DNA of 64,000 nt, taken from assembly GCA_001692895.1 (NCBI GenBank), contig KV748200.1, forward strand, positions 1,624,914-1,688,913. Direction: 5' to 3'. Below are positions 1 to 13,600 of this stretch, in pieces. Numbering within the stretch: position 1 is the first letter of the stretch; each line of letters opens with the position of its first letter. The stretch is from Cenococcum geophilum 1.58. Its lineage: Eukaryota > Ascomycota > Dothideomycetes > Gloniales > Gloniaceae. The notes under the pieces were generated by a model. It was not told where the DNA came from. It searched no databases and saw only the letters and a list, made by a program, of their open reading frames with translations. Both the position numbers and the translations under genes were made by a program.

Positions 1-2060
1 TACTAATAGTTTATTAATAACGTCTTCGCCTTAGTTTTACCCCTTATAGCTCTAACCTAAAAAGATAAAGCCTTTATTTTTAATAAGGAATATAAAAAGG
101 CCTTTACTTATTTAAAAGTTATATTTACTACCATGCCTATACTCTAGTACTTTAACTTAGACTAAATAAGTATTATAGAAGCTAATTTATCTAACTATAT
201 TACTAGAGGTATTCTATCTCAATATAACGAGGATGGAGTATTATACCTTATAGTATACTTCTTAAAGCGACTAAGCCCTACTAAATATAATTATAAGATC
301 TATAATAAGGAACTACTAGCCTTTATTAGATGCTTTAAGCAATAGCGGCCTAAACTAGAAGGCACCGGATTCCTAATTAAAGTCCTTAGCGACTATAAGA
401 ACCTATAGTGCTTTATAACTATAAAATAGCTAAGCTATTATTAGGCTCGCTAATTAGAATATTTATCTTATTTCTAATTCTTAATTATATACTACCTAGG
501 TATTTAAGGTTAAAAGCCTAATACCTTAACCTAATGCTCTTAAGACACGCTAGTACTAGAAGAAGCGTACTCCTATTAAAACTAAACCCTACTCTACCCT
601 AAACTATTTAACCCTTTTACTAAAGATCTTGTAGTATACGTTCTTAATATAACCAATTAATTAAATAGATTATAGTTAATAAATACCTAAATAATAAGTT
701 TATCTAAGAGACGCTTAAGCTAATTTAAGATGGCGTTAGATACTTTAAGAAGATTTCTCTAAGTAAATATAAAACTTATAGAGACTACTTATACTATAGG
801 AACCGCCTAGTTATATCTAACTATAATAAAATTAAGCTTAAGCTTCTTAAATATATATATAATTTACTAGTAGCCGGCTACCTAGGCTAAGGAAAGACCC
901 TAGAACTACTCTAATAAGAATACTATTAGCTAAATATATATAATATAATATAAAGGTACGTCTCTAGCTACTATACCTACTAATAAGCTAAAGCTTTATA
1001 TAAGATATATAACGGCCTTCTAAAGCTACTACCTATTCTAGACTAAAGATAGAAGGATATTTTAATTAACTTTATTATTAATCTCCCTACAAGTAAAGGC
1101 TATATAGATATTATAGTAGTTATAGACTAGCTATCTAAGATAAGGTACTTAATTACCTGCCCTAATATATTAATACCTACTATTGCCTAACTATTCCTAA
1201 ACTATATATATATAGAAATCCTATAAACTCTCTAAAATAATTATCTCTAATAGACGTAGCTAGTTTATCTTTATATTCTAGAAAAAACTAACTACTAGAC
1301 TCTATATTAAAGTACTACTATCTACTACTTATTACCTAGAAATAGATAGTTAAATAAAATATGTAAATACTATAATAGAATAGTATATTTGGATATATAT
1401 ATTATACTTATAAGATAACTAGATTAACTATCTTATATTTACCGAGTTTACTATAAATAACTCTATCTTAGAAACTATAAAGGTCTCCCTATTCCTAGCT
1501 AATTACGGCTAGTATCTATAAATAGGTTTTAAACCCTTTAGTAATATTCCTTACTCTATTTATTACGCCTTATAAGTTATAAAAGTAAATAAATTTATAA
1601 AGAAGATACAGGAACTATAATAGTTTCTTACTAATAAGATAATATAGGCTTAATCTATTTATAAAGTGATAGTAAATAAGAAATAAACCCTAGTACTAGT
1701 CTACTAAATTAGTAATTTTATCTAGCTAAATATAAGAAAACCTAAATATAAAACGACCTACTAAGAAACTTAACTAGAAGAACGCTAGCCCTTATAAGGT
1801 TAAAAAGTTATCTCTCTTTATGCCTACTAACTAAAGCTCCCTAATACGGTTAAAATCCACCCTATATTCTATATATTAGTCCTCTACCCTACTACCCCTA
1901 TATTAGACGCCCTACCTAAATAGATATAGGACTCTCCCCTACTAGTTAAAGTAGATAGTAAGGACAAATACTTTATTAAAAGAATTAATAATATTAAGTA
2001 TAATAAACAGAAACGCACGCGGTCTTTAACAGACTTTAGTAGAATTTAATTAATCTAGCA
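1..2060 (+). mobile_element. 3' part of a decayed Ty3/gypsy retrotransposon (RNase H, integrase, chromodomain-like end)
   Basis: The plus strand reads, through many TAA/TAG stops, as the end of a gypsy polyprotein. RNase H lies at about 60-520: an acidic 'EAxLSNY' block near 178, then YFLKRLSPTKYNYKIYNKEL near 250-315, the usual Ty3 RNase H core. An integrase core follows near 1065-1150 (DFIINLPTSKGYIDIIVVVD), and a short basic chromodomain-like tail near 1930-2030. The element enters the window already inside pol, so its 5' LTR, gag and reverse transcriptase are outside. Stops sit where Gln or Trp is expected, which fits RIP. The 3' LTR is not recognisable. Confidence 0.8.
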
Positions 2061-4240
2061 GAACTTAGTAGAAGTTAATTAAGCTGGCAAAATTCGGTAG
2101 AATTTAGTTAAAGTATTGGAATTTATCCGTTAAGTATTTTATTAAGACGTTCCTACTATAACTAGGCTAATCCCATTATAGTATCCCCCCTTTTAGCTAA
2201 AGGTTTAAAATAATTTAATTAGTTAAGACTTATTACTTATTACGTTTATATAGTTATATTAGGTGGCGGTATAGAGTTTTACTAATTCTATTATTAAATG
2301 GACTAATTAGGATTTTCTATCCCTAGGATAGAAAATCGCTATTAGCTTAGTTAAGGCGGTAAGCAGAACTAATATCTTTATAGTAGGTCTTAGTAAGGCA
2401 AATCTAACTAATTAGATAACTTTAACCGGTGGTTAAAGTTCCTTAATATCTTGTATATTATATAATCGTATTATAAACGTTATAAAGTATTTTAAGTTCT
2501 TTTTAATTTCGAGCTTTCTACTATTATATTTCGTATATTTATATTAAGTAGTAGTTATTTACCTTTATATCGTGTTTATCTAGCTAAAGTAGGCTATAAA
2601 GGATAGTCTTTACAGAATTCTTTTACTAGGGAAGGCGCGTTGGCCTTAATCTAGTTATAGGTTTCTTAAGTTTATATTTTATATCCTTCCTACTTAATAA
2701 GGAGTTTAAATTGTTTAGATTATATTTTCTATTGTATATTATTAATTAAGTTAATAAAGTAGGAATTGTTACCGTTGTTAACAATTATAGAAAGTAATAG
2801 CGGCACTTCGCGAGTTATAGGTTTACCCTTTAAAGGTTATAGTAAGCTTATATAAAACGTTAGATATATTTTTATCTTAGTAGTTTAAGCTTATAAGTAT
2901 ATAGGCTTAGTCTCTTCTTAATTTAATATAGGCCTATAAACTTCTAATTAAGTTTCTTTAAGGGTTGTTAAGTCTTTAGGTTTTATATATTTAGGTAATC
3001 TATATCTAGGTACGCTACCTCTTTAAGTTTAGTAGGGCCCCAACACCCGTTTTAGGTATCGCTCTCTCGCTTAGCTAACTGCCGCTTTTAACGTCTATAA
3101 AATACTCTATTGCCTTTACTGCCCTCTCTACTAGCTCTTTCTCCCTTAAATTCCACTTCTGCCCTAGCCTTACCCCTGCTATAAGGCCCTACCCTTATAG
3201 CTTACGCCTGCCCCTTAATACTAAACTTCTAATTATAACTAATACTAAGGTGCACGCTCTCTTAGCTAACAACTCCTAAATATTTAACTGTTATTTCTAC
3301 TCCTGCGGCCTATATACTACTATTATAATCTTAGCATAGACTACCTTAAATAGATACGCTAGATTTGGGGAGGCTAATATTATATCCCCTCTTTAAGCCT
3401 CTTTTTCTCTCTACGCTCCTTCCGTTTATTTTTCTCTCTAGTATTCTTTTTATAGACTATCTAGGTCTCTAGTTCTAACTTTTACATAGTCCTACTTTAT
3501 CTATATTCTATTATCTTAGCTCTATTAATTAATAGCCTACCCTAGAGTTAAGACGCCCATTTAAACACTTAGACGTTATACTAGAAATTACTTTAGCATT
3601 AGCACTCTACTACGCTATTGCTATAGCCAACTAAAGAATATATCTTATCCTTACTACTTTAATAATATAACTTAGGAAATTATAGTTAAAATAAGGAGCT
3701 ACGGAGCCTAAACCGCAATTAGTTACTAAGACAACTACTACAGCAGTAGGAGTGTAAGTAGGGTAGGAGGGCGCGGCGAAAGGACGGTAGGGGGCTTATA
3801 TAAAGGGTAAACTTAACTAAAGGACTACTAAGTTAATCTTCTAACTAATAAAGGAAATGCCTTATTATATAAAGCTATTATAGCGCCAGAACAGATTAGT
3901 AGAGCTCTATAGATATTTTATATAAGTGCTTACTAAGTTACTCCAGACTAGTTAATTCTGTCTTTATTATAGGGTCTCTATCTTATAAAAAAGAGTAGGT
4001 AGTATATTTTAGCGGATAAATATGATAAATTAAGGCTAATAGGCTAGGATCTAGGGTTTTCTATTAGCCCTCTATTTCCTAGGCATTAGTTTTAGCCCTC
4101 TTTAGAAAGGCCTAAAATTAAAATCTAGGGAGAATAACCGGGGATACATAGTCTGGATTTAATGGTAATACTATAACATATTATTAATCTAGAATAACCA
4201 CGTTATACTACTATACTAGGGGCACTTAAAGTATCTACTA
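2061..4240. other. AT-rich decayed repeat DNA without a recognisable gene
   Basis: This stretch is AT-rich and full of stops in every frame. At 2160-2500 it carries, in opposite orientation, a motif also found just upstream of the 3' LTR of the gypsy element at 8346-14824. A C-run at about 2184-2189 reads on the minus strand as a purine tract of polypurine-tract type. It is therefore probably the 3' end of a minus-strand gypsy relative lying tail to tail with the element at 1-2060. A less AT-rich patch at about 3030-3250 and a G-rich patch at 3740-3800 have no recognisable coding content. Confidence 0.4.
2401..2450. repeat. Inverted copy of a 50-bp motif containing a palindrome
   Basis: aactttaaccggtggttaaa and its flanks are the reverse complement of 14364-14414, apart from a few transitions. 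The centre is a near-perfect 23-bp palindrome (actttaacc / ggttaaagt). In the complete gypsy element it lies in the untranslated stretch before the 3' LTR, so it marks a related element in the opposite orientation here. Confidence 0.55.
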
Positions 4241-6720
4241 TTAGGACTAGTGAAGGGGGGAAGGGTTATATGGCTGAAAGGGGCGGAGTAAGCTAATCCG
4301 GTACCACTAATAGATATTAGTGTTACTACTACTTATAAAAGTTATAAACACAGCACTATTAACGTGGATCCTAGTGTCGCAAGACTTAGACAGTAATGTT
4401 TATTTATATATTTACTAACTAAAAGAAGCAGTATTATGCAAGAATATTCGAAGGATTTAGTAGGGGAAGCGACGTAAAAGCCTTAGATAACTCTCTAAGT
4501 GGTTCTAGCTAAAAGTTAACTTACTAAGCTAATTCTAATACCGTAGGCACTACCAATTCCTAGGGGATAGGCGCAATATTTATATACTATAACGCCTTAG
4601 CCCAAAGCTATATAAACTAAGCCACCGCCGTTACTACTAGGTTTGGCAGTAAGTACAGAGAGGATAATAGATTAAATTAGCTGAGGACTAGGCTATGCCG
4701 AGAGCATATATATAAGAATACACTCTCCCGCTAATTCCTAGATTATCTTACTCCTTAAAAAGATTTTTTATTACTTCTATATCTTTCCGTCCTAAACCTT
4801 AAATTATAATAGATTCTTAATCTTTTTATATACCTGGAGTACTAACTGCCCAAATATCTAGGCCTAAGCTATACTCTTAACTACCCTATATATAATTACC
4901 TCCTATTATAACTAGTAGACAAGGTAGGCAATTTGCTAAAAGAAATAAGATTTCTATATTAATTATTAATCTTATAGCTCTTACCTTAGAAAATACTATT
5001 ATAGAATACTAGATAACTAGAGATAACCTAACTAGGGCTTAAGATAAGTATATACGCAGTTAGATTATAGTAATAGTATCTAATACAATATAGGAAACTT
5101 ATCTATTGTTAAAAACAATATTGCTAAAAAAACTTCTGGCGGCCCCTATAATAATAATAGTAATAACTACCTTTTAAAAGTGGAAGACCTCATTTCTAGA
5201 AAACATTAGAGAAAGGAAATAGAAAATTTCAGCCTTAATTCTCAATATGCGACCACTGGGCAGTTGTTTAACAATAGAAGTTATAAAAGTGGCCTTCCCT
5301 ATAATGGATATAGATCTAGAGCTGGGGCTAGGGTATTAGTTAACGGCAAAGGTAAACACGTTATATTAGAGATTTCTTTATAATCGGCTTAAGAAAATTG
5401 CTTATACTATACTATAGATAAACTAGCTACGCCAAATACTGGAAAACTATATAGCGGCCCACTCTACTACGACGCCTAAAGCCTTAAGCCTACTACTATT
5501 GGCGACCAAACCAGCCTTACTCCTATTTTTAGTATCCTAAGTAATATTATGGTTAGTTATCTAGGTGCCAACCTAGGAAGCACTAATGGTATTAATAACA
5601 GCTAGAGCCTTAGCGACTAAAACTATAATATTAGCGAAAGTGCCAATAAGGCAGATTAAGAGATAATAGCGTTTAAAAGCCTCTATCATAAGCAGAGAAA
5701 AGGCGGTTTAGATTCTTTATATAACGCTAACTCTATCCGCACCGGTCCGCCTAGTAGCCCAATTAGGGTATTAGTTTATAGTAAGGTTTTAACTAAGGTA
5801 ACAGACTATAAGTATTTTATTTACAATCGTACTAATAAAGTGCCCTACGGTTAATTTGGTTCTAAAAAGGTAGATAAGTAGCTAGAGAAGCTAGTTAGAA
5901 TTATTTTAGTCTCGGAATACCCTCTAACCCCCTTTAAGAATCCCAATTGGGGCACCCCCTAAAGAATTATAAACGATACTGGCTTTTAGGGTAAGGAGTC
6001 GGCCCTTAATTACCTCGAAATAATATATAGAAGTGGCTCTAACTCTAATAACGCTAGCGACTATATAAGTAATTAAGACGTAAATACTCTCTAGAAGTAA
6101 GGAAGTAGGCTATAGGATGGACTAGACTGTACCCATATAATTAAAACCGGGCGTTCTAACTTACTTAATAAACTTGCTAAAGAGAAACTACAGAACGAAT
6201 CTGCGGTAATAGTTAGCGATTTTTGCCTAATAAGTCCGACTAAAGTAGATACTGATAACGTTTACGGCAAATACCTTTATGGTAAAGGAGTCAACTCTAA
6301 ATAAGATGGTGACTAGTATTTAAAGCAAATACCCCCCTAAAGCGATTCAGCTATAAAGCATTATATTAGTAGCAATCCTACGAAAAGTAACGTAAGTATA
6401 AGAAGAGCGTATTTTTAAAGAGTTTATTAAGGTATGCCCAAGATAATCTTAAAAGAATCCTAGCCCATCTAATACGTTTCCTTAGAAAACGCTATCTATA
6501 AGTATAGTTAAGCTAAAAACGTAAGCAGATTAGACCCTATATATTAATTATTACCAGAGTAATAAAGTTAGTATGCCCTACTTTAAGCCAAGGCTCCACT
6601 ATCTAGCATTAATACTCCACCTTAGAATACGCTTACTTAGAAACGGCCTACCTCACTTATTAATTCCTCTACGCTCCCTTAAAATAATTAATCCGCTAAG
6701 CAATATAAACGCTTAAGGGG
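4240..6720 (+). pseudogene. Unidentified long decayed coding sequence
   Basis: From about 4240, and most clearly from 5220 to 6720, one plus-strand frame gives a coherent protein if TAG/TAA are read as decayed Trp/Gln codons. It is rich in Tyr, Ser, Asn, Gly and Trp. Examples are RVLVNGKGKHVILEISL near 5330 and LTPIFSILSNIMVSYLGANL near 5520. Codon-like structure persists for hundreds of residues, unlike the neighbouring non-coding DNA. I do not recognise the family. The density of Trp-to-stop changes matches RIP, so this was a repeated or RIP-exposed gene or a transposon ORF. Exact start, end and introns cannot be set. Confidence 0.4.
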
Positions 6721-6739
6721 AAACCGGGGAAGGCTAAAA

Positions 6740-7370
6740 AGGTAAAGGAAATGCTCCTTTACGTATATCTACCTAATAATAAAAATATAGGTTATACGGT
6801 TAAATCTATTAAAGCTATTTACCTTATAGATAATGGGTTTATGCTATCTACTATAAGATAGGAGTTATTTAAGGTACTAACAGATAGTCTAGTAGAAGAA
6901 GAGTATTATAGCTAGTTCGAAGTTTTATTTAAGATGAAGTTTAGAGAAGAGGAGTAGGACCTATAACGGAAGAAGCGGCTTTAGAAGATAGTAAGATATC
7001 TATATAATAGAGAGGATAACGATTATATAGTTAAGTATATTGAGGCTCTTTACGTTACAGAGGATAGATCTATACAATATATTATTAAATAGGCGTTATT
7101 AGTGGTAGCGGAGGATGATCTTAGAGAAGATCTGCTTAAATAAGCTAAGAAACTATTTAAGGAAAAGTATAGAGGGGAGAAGTGGGAGTAGTAGCTTTAG
7201 AAGAAGTAGGAAGCTACTAACTAGAAGCCTTAAAGTAAAAGTTAGAAATGTAAAGAAGGTAATGGGGTATTTTAGCTAGCTGTAATAGTTTTATTATTCC
7301 TTATCTGGCGTTAGCATTAAAGAAAGAATAACATTTTTAGTATTTTATATTTAGTAAATTAACTAATTGC
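6740..7370 (+). pseudogene. Unidentified decayed ORF with a C-terminal hydrophobic segment
   Basis: The plus strand reads as a Lys/Glu/Trp-rich helical protein, for example KVLTDSLVEEEYYSWFEVLF near 6875 with TAG read as Trp. It ends near 7265-7310 in a hydrophobic run of about 17 residues (VFWLAVIVLLFLIW) like a membrane anchor. It may continue the ORF upstream after an intron or frameshift near 6720. The family is not recognised. A retroelement gag-like protein was considered, but no zinc knuckle or protease is visible. Confidence 0.35.
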
Positions 7371-7590
7371 TTTTAGCTTAGGCATAAAATATACTTTTAG
7401 TAATTAGATAAACTAGCGAGGTAGATAAGATCTAGTAATTGCTTCTACTAAAAGGTTATCCCTTAAGAAGGTAAACCCCTTACTAAAATCACCCCCTATA
7501 AACCTACTTCATTAAGTGCCGTAAATCTTACTATAAAAAGGTTAAAGCTAGTCTTTTATTATAAATACTTATTAACTCTATTATTTAAAG

Positions 7591-8345
7591 ATGTTTTCGG
7601 TTTAGGATAACGATATACTTCTTCGGCCTAATATATCTACTAACATTAATAAAGTAAACTATTTTATTAATGGCGACTATAATACGCGTATTGCGATATA
7701 TTAGTAACACATAAGCTAGTTAATAAATTCGCATATCCGCCGAGCTTTCCTTTAAGAAATACCATATAACGATTATAAGAAATTATTTAAGAGCATAGAC
7801 AAACAAGCACTTTTAAGATCACTTCCCTATATAGACTACTACTAAGCTAGGGACGCCCTTACAAAATACTATAGGGAAATTAACTCTATAATTAAAATTC
7901 TTAATTATATTAATAACTAATAGCAAGCACCATTAATATTCGCGCTTACAAAAACAGCTTATATAAGAATATTTAATAATATAGATAAGGAAAGTAAGGA
8001 AAAGGCTATTTATAGTTTTAATAGCAAAGCAGTCTATAACGAGAGAAAGCAAATAGGTGCTGTAGCACTTAGTAGTTATAGTGCCTGTCCGTTAGACTGG
8101 ATAAAATTTAAAAATTCGTATACTTTATATAAGAAGAAATATAACTTTAGAGACGAAATATAGAGAGTAAATTATTAGGACTATACCTATTATAGAGACT
8201 GTTTACTTAATTACTATAAAATAAACTATATTTAATGCTAAGTTCCACTATATATTATTTACCTTTAAGACTGGTATTACTTATAGGAAATTAGACTAAC
8301 CAGGATAAAGGTTAATAGACTTATAGTCTACCTATAGGACCTAAA
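7591..8345 (+). pseudogene. Unidentified decayed ORF, split by the gypsy insertion (continues 14830-15110)
   Basis: An ATG at 7591 opens a plus-strand frame that stays coherent up to the 5' LTR at 8346 if TAG/TAA are read as Trp/Gln. The product is Tyr- and Asn-rich, with MFSVWDNDILLRPNISTNIN at the start. The sequence resumes directly after the 3' LTR and the second copy of the ctaaa duplication at 14825, where a further coherent stretch (VIIVGNAVLTSVVDFYYFKE) is seen near 15010. The gypsy element is thus nested in it. The family is not recognised; another transposon's ORF is as likely as a host gene. Confidence 0.4.
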
Positions 8346-8555
8346 TGTAACGGCGCTATCGCACATTACCTGCTAAATTCTGCTATATTCTGCCGACCTG
8401 TAATTGGCCCGCCTAAAGCTAGCGCCTTAGCGGCTTACCCTATATATTTGTTTACATTAATTTTAGCAACCCCTTTTCCTTCTCTTTAGCTTAGTATCTT
8501 TATAAGATAGCATTCTATAAGCTTTAGTTTAAAAGCATTTATATAAGCCGTTACA
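8346..8555 (+). repeat. 5' LTR of gypsy element
   Basis: 210 bp, beginning tgtaacggcgctatcgca. Aligned by hand to the 3' LTR it shows 18 differences, all transitions, as expected when both copies were mutated by RIP after insertion. Confidence 0.93.
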
Positions 8556-10302
8556 TTATACTAAGCTCTCCCTATATTGCCTGGGAAGGCCTTAATAATA
8601 CCCCACCTTAAAGAGAAAACTTCGTCTATAATAACGCGTTAACGCGCTATACTTAGACACCAAAATAACTCTATATTGCCTAGGAAGGCCTAAATAATAT
8701 TTTACCTTATAAGCTAAACAGGACTAGACTTACACCCCCAGAATTAAAACTAAAGTATATAATATTAATAAACCCTAGAAAGCTAATAATGGCACCTAAA
8801 GCAAGCTTATTTAAGAGAGTTACCTTTACTTAAGAGGAACCTAAGATCTAATTAGAATTAGAAATTAAAGATAATAATAACGTTATAGATATACGCAAGT
8901 AAATTCGCGCCCTTATAGCTAGCTAGGAAGCCAATTATCTTAAGGTAAGGAATATATAAGAGACCCTATAAAAGATTCTAAAAAGCCTTACGGCCCTATA
9001 AAATAGCCTAGCTTCCCCTTTTTAAAGCCCTAGCTAATATACTTACTCTACCGAATATAATATATTAGGGAGTATAGATATAATAACAAAGCAATTAAAG
9101 TCTATTAAGCTCCCTAACCCCCAACTACTATCTAATAGGATAGACCCTACTTTTAAGAATTAGAGGATTTAAGTATAAGGAAAGCTCTATATTAACTATA
9201 ACTATTTCCTTTTTAAGGAAGCTAAAATACTTTACCTTTTTAGTTAAACTACTAGGGATGCCTAATAGTACCTTTAAGCTAAGTTTAAGGATAATTCCCC
9301 TATCTAATTTATATTTATTAACAAGATAATACGGTACCTAGCGGCTATTTATATTAACCTAAACAAAGTACAAGACGCCCGGTATAACTATAATCGCCTA
9401 ATAATAAAACCAAACTAACCCTTTGCTAAATTTTAAACTTAATTCCTATACCTTATAGGAGAAGGCTAAGTTCCCCTTAAGAACTACTAATTAGACCTAT
9501 ACAATAAGCTAATAATTCGGCTATAAGAGAAGATTGCTATAACCTTAAACGACCTTCTAACGTATAATAGACTTATAACTTATTACCTATTACTAGATTT
9601 AGAACTAAAGTAAATTAACGCCTACCCTAATTGGTAGAAGCGACCCTAGAATAATTAAAACTCATTAGCTACACCTATAGGAGCTAAAGTAGGAAGATAA
9701 GCTATAACCGCTCTTATACTAAAAGCGGTTATATTTACGCACTAGCGGGCCTTATCTAACTAGCTATGTACTATATCCCTAATTAGTACTTATCGTAATA
9801 CCCTAATTAACCCTACCTTAGCTACTTGCTACAACTATAATAAGGAGAATTACTTTGCCTTATTTTGCCTAAAGCTAAAGGATATAAGCGATATTAAGGA
9901 AATAGAGGAAGGAGAAATGTCTAACGAGTTGGGAAAAGAAGAGCCCTAGGGAAAGACTTCCCCCTAGAGTACCCTATTAATCTTAAAGAGATTAATCTTA
10001 GTTAGTTAATAGGTAAAAATTATTTTACCGTTTTATGTATAGTATCTTAAAATAAATATAGAGTAAATATAACTGCCCTTATTAATACTAGAGTAAATAG
10101 CTTTACCTTTATAAATACTACCTATATAAATAATGTTGCCAAATTTTTAAATGCAGAAGCTATTTAACTAAAGAAGCCTGTTTAGGTAAAAGGCTATAAC
10201 GGCTAAGCTAGTTAGCCAGTTACCCACGTTTTAAAGTTATATATTACTTTTAACGGACAACGCTAATATAGTATTCCTTTTTATATTCTAGACCTAGGGT
10301 CT

Positions 10303-10612
10303 TATCCCATGCGCCGTTAAGGTGCTCCTTTTATTGTGGCCCGTGCGCGAACACCAAAACATTAACACGCGTTTCTCTATAGCTTCTTATCATGATTAAA
10401 CCACCACGATGGGCTGCAAACGTTCTTCTAATGATGCAGACCTTGTTCAACCTAGAGTCGAATTATACATTAAATTTAAGCTTTATTACTATAATATTGG
10501 GTTATAATTAATTGATTAAATCTACGGCTTAGTTTTGCCAAGACTTGATTTAATCCAGAGCCTCTGGTTGGCTCAGGAAAAGGAGCACCTTTTGTAACGG
10601 CGCATGGGATAA
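10303..10612. mobile_element. Short inverted-repeat (MITE-like) insert within the gypsy protease/RT region
   Basis: The two ends are inverted copies: ttatcccatgcgccgtta at 10303 and taacggcgcatgggataa ending at 10612. A second matched block follows (aggtgctcctttt / aaaaggagcacct), offset by a few bases. The 310-bp insert interrupts the gypsy frame between the aspartyl-protease region and the conserved block before RT, which resumes as IILxQKWI right after it. Its GC content is higher than the flanks, so it is probably a younger, non-autonomous DNA element. The exact target duplication is unclear (TA or similar). It has no coding capacity. Confidence 0.65.
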
Positions 10613-13600
10613 TATAATCCTTAGACAAAAATAGATATTCTATTTTAATATTTGGCTAAATATATAATAAAGACAGTTTATCTAGCCAGAGGATAGACTA
10701 AAGTTGCCCTCTTTTATTAGGGAAATTTAAACTAACTATAAGATACTAGCTATAAGGGCTAACCTTATCTATTAGTAGGATATCCGGGCCCATGACCTAG
10801 CCTTTACTTAAGAAAACGCTCGCTATAAAGCTAGAAAGAACTCTATACTAATAAAGATACTCTTCTAAAGCGCTATGTTTAAAAAAGACTCTATATATAG
10901 AAGCGGGATAGATAGTAATATAGATAACGTTTAAATTACGTAGATCTAACTAGTATAGAAAAGAACGCATTAATAGGATATAAGGGATAACCTCTAAAAG
11001 ATACAATAGGAGCTAAAAGGAGTAATAATAATATTAATACCCTAGAAGTCTATAAAGTTATATACGCCCCTATTATTATATAACCCCCCCCACTATAAAT
11101 ATTACCGCAATTAATATAGTAGTATTTTACTTTAATATATACTAGAAGGATAATAAGCCTATATAAAATTAACTAAATTATTAATAATAGGGAGAAAGAG
11201 CTAGCTAAGAAGACTAACGAGGAACTAGTTAAATGCCTCCTTCCTACTATTTATATAAATTATAAGTATGCATTTTTAAAGGTAGCTTTAGATAAGTTAC
11301 CCCCTTACCAAATATATAATTATAAGATTTAATTAAAAGCTAATAACTTACTAGGTTATAGCCCCCTCTACTAATAATTAATAGATAAGCTAAAAATAAT
11401 AAAGTAGTACTTAATTAATAACCTAAATAAAGGGTTTATTAAGCTAAGTTAAGCCCCTTTTACTTCTCTTATCCTATTTATAAAAAAGCCTAATAGAGGC
11501 CTTTGCTTTTATATTAACTATTAAAAGCTAAATACTATTACTTAAAAGGATTAGTATTCTATTCCTTTAATTAATAAGACCCTTATACGTCTAAGCTAGG
11601 TAAAGATCTTTACTAAACTTAATATCCGCTAAGCTTTTTACTAAATTAGGATAGACCCTATATTTAAAGATTTAATAATATTCTATACCTATTATAGTTC
11701 CTATAAATATAAAGTTCTTCCTTTTAGACTAATAAATGGACCGGCTATATACTAAAGGTATATAAATAACGTTTTTTAAAATTACCTTAATAAGTTCTAC
11801 ACGGTATACCTAAACAACATTCTTATATACTTAGACAATAAACTTAAGTATTAAGTTTATATTAAAAAGGTCTTAAAGAGACTATAAAACGTAGGCTTAT
11901 AAGTTAATATTAAGAAATGCGAGTTTAGGGTAAAATATATAAAATACCTTAGGTTTATTATAACTATAGAAGGAATTAAGGTTAACCCTAAGAAGGTAGA
12001 GGCAATCCGTAACTAGAAGCCCCNTTATATAGTAAAAGGANNCTAATCCTTCCTTAGTTTTTATAACTTCTATTACTAGTTTATCCGCGACTANGGAATT
12101 ATAGTAAAACCTTTTATATAACTAATTAGGAAGAATACGCTTTTTATTTTTAATAATAGCTATATAAAGGCCTTTAAAGAGATAAAGGATTGGCTTATCT
12201 CTTCCCTAATCCTTTATNACTATAACCTAGACCTTAAATTAATACTAGAAACGGANGCCTCTAATAGGGTTATAGCGGGAATCCTATTACAGTTATATCT
12301 AGACGGCGAATAGTACCCTATTACTTTCTTTTTAAAAATAATAAACCTAGCTAAGTATAACTATAAAGTACATAATAAAGAAATGCTAGCTATTATTTAA
12401 TTACTCTCTTAATAACGCGTAGAGCTTAAAGGTATAAACTTTTAAATTAGGATATATATAGATTATAAAGCCCTAGAGTACTTTATAACTATAAAGCAGC
12501 TTACTAAATAATAAGCCTAGTAGGCCAAAATACTCTCCTAATTCTTCTTTATAATTATATATCGTTCTAGGAAGTAAAACTCTAAGGCTAATACCCTAAC
12601 CTAAAGAGAATAAGATATAGAACCCTAGAATAAGCTAAAGACCTAATATTAGACGCGCGCCCTCCTTTATTTAGAATAGCTTAACCTATAGATCCTTAAG
12701 GAGCTAGACTTCTAGTAAAACGAGCTAGTACTAATAGAGGAGTCCTTAGATAAGTTAATAGGGCTAATTAACCGCCTCCTAACTATAAACCGCACGGCTA
12801 ACGCCCTAAGGGCCCTTCGCGAATAAGCCGTAAAGGGAAACCCCGATTTTAAGATAGAGAAAGGATTGCTCCTATACTAGGAGCGGCTTATAATCCCTAA
12901 CGTTAATATCTATAGACTAAACTAATCTATAAAGCTTATTGCTAAGTCTCTATAGTACACCCTAGTAAGAACAAAACCTATAAAATTATTAACTGCCGCT
13001 ACTACTAGCTAAGAATAGTTGTAGATATTAATTAATATATATAGAACTGCGAAGACTGCTAAAGAGCTATAATTTTACGGGATAAGACCCTAGGATTACT
13101 TAAGCCACTCCTAATACTAGAGCGCCCTTAGTAGTATATCTTTATAGACTTTTATAAACTACTTAGGGACCATAATAAATATAATATAGTTATAGTTATA
13201 GTTAACTACTTTAGTAAACGCCCGTTCTTAATTCCCTATTATAAAAATATTAATACTAAAGAGGCAGCCTAGCTATATATTTATTACGTTTACTAAATCT
13301 ATAGACTATTAAATACTATTGTGTCTAATTATAAGCTATAGTTTATATTAGCCTTTTAGAATAAATTTACCTAGATCCTAGGTATTAAGCTAAAGCTTTT
13401 TACGGCTTATTACCCCCAGATAGACGGTTAGATAGAGATTATAAATTAGTACCTAGACTAAAGACTTAGGCCCTTTATTAACTATTTTTAGGACAACTAG
13501 TCTAAACTACTACCCTTAATAGACTACGCGCAAGCAACCCTACCCTATAACTCTATAGGGTTTGCCCTAATTTAGCTAAAAATAGGATACTTACCCTATA

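Noticed and set aside
5220-6720. Assignment of this decayed ORF to class V chitinase or a killer-toxin-like family
   Set aside because: Only superficial residue-composition similarity; no chitinase motif or cysteine pattern could be placed.
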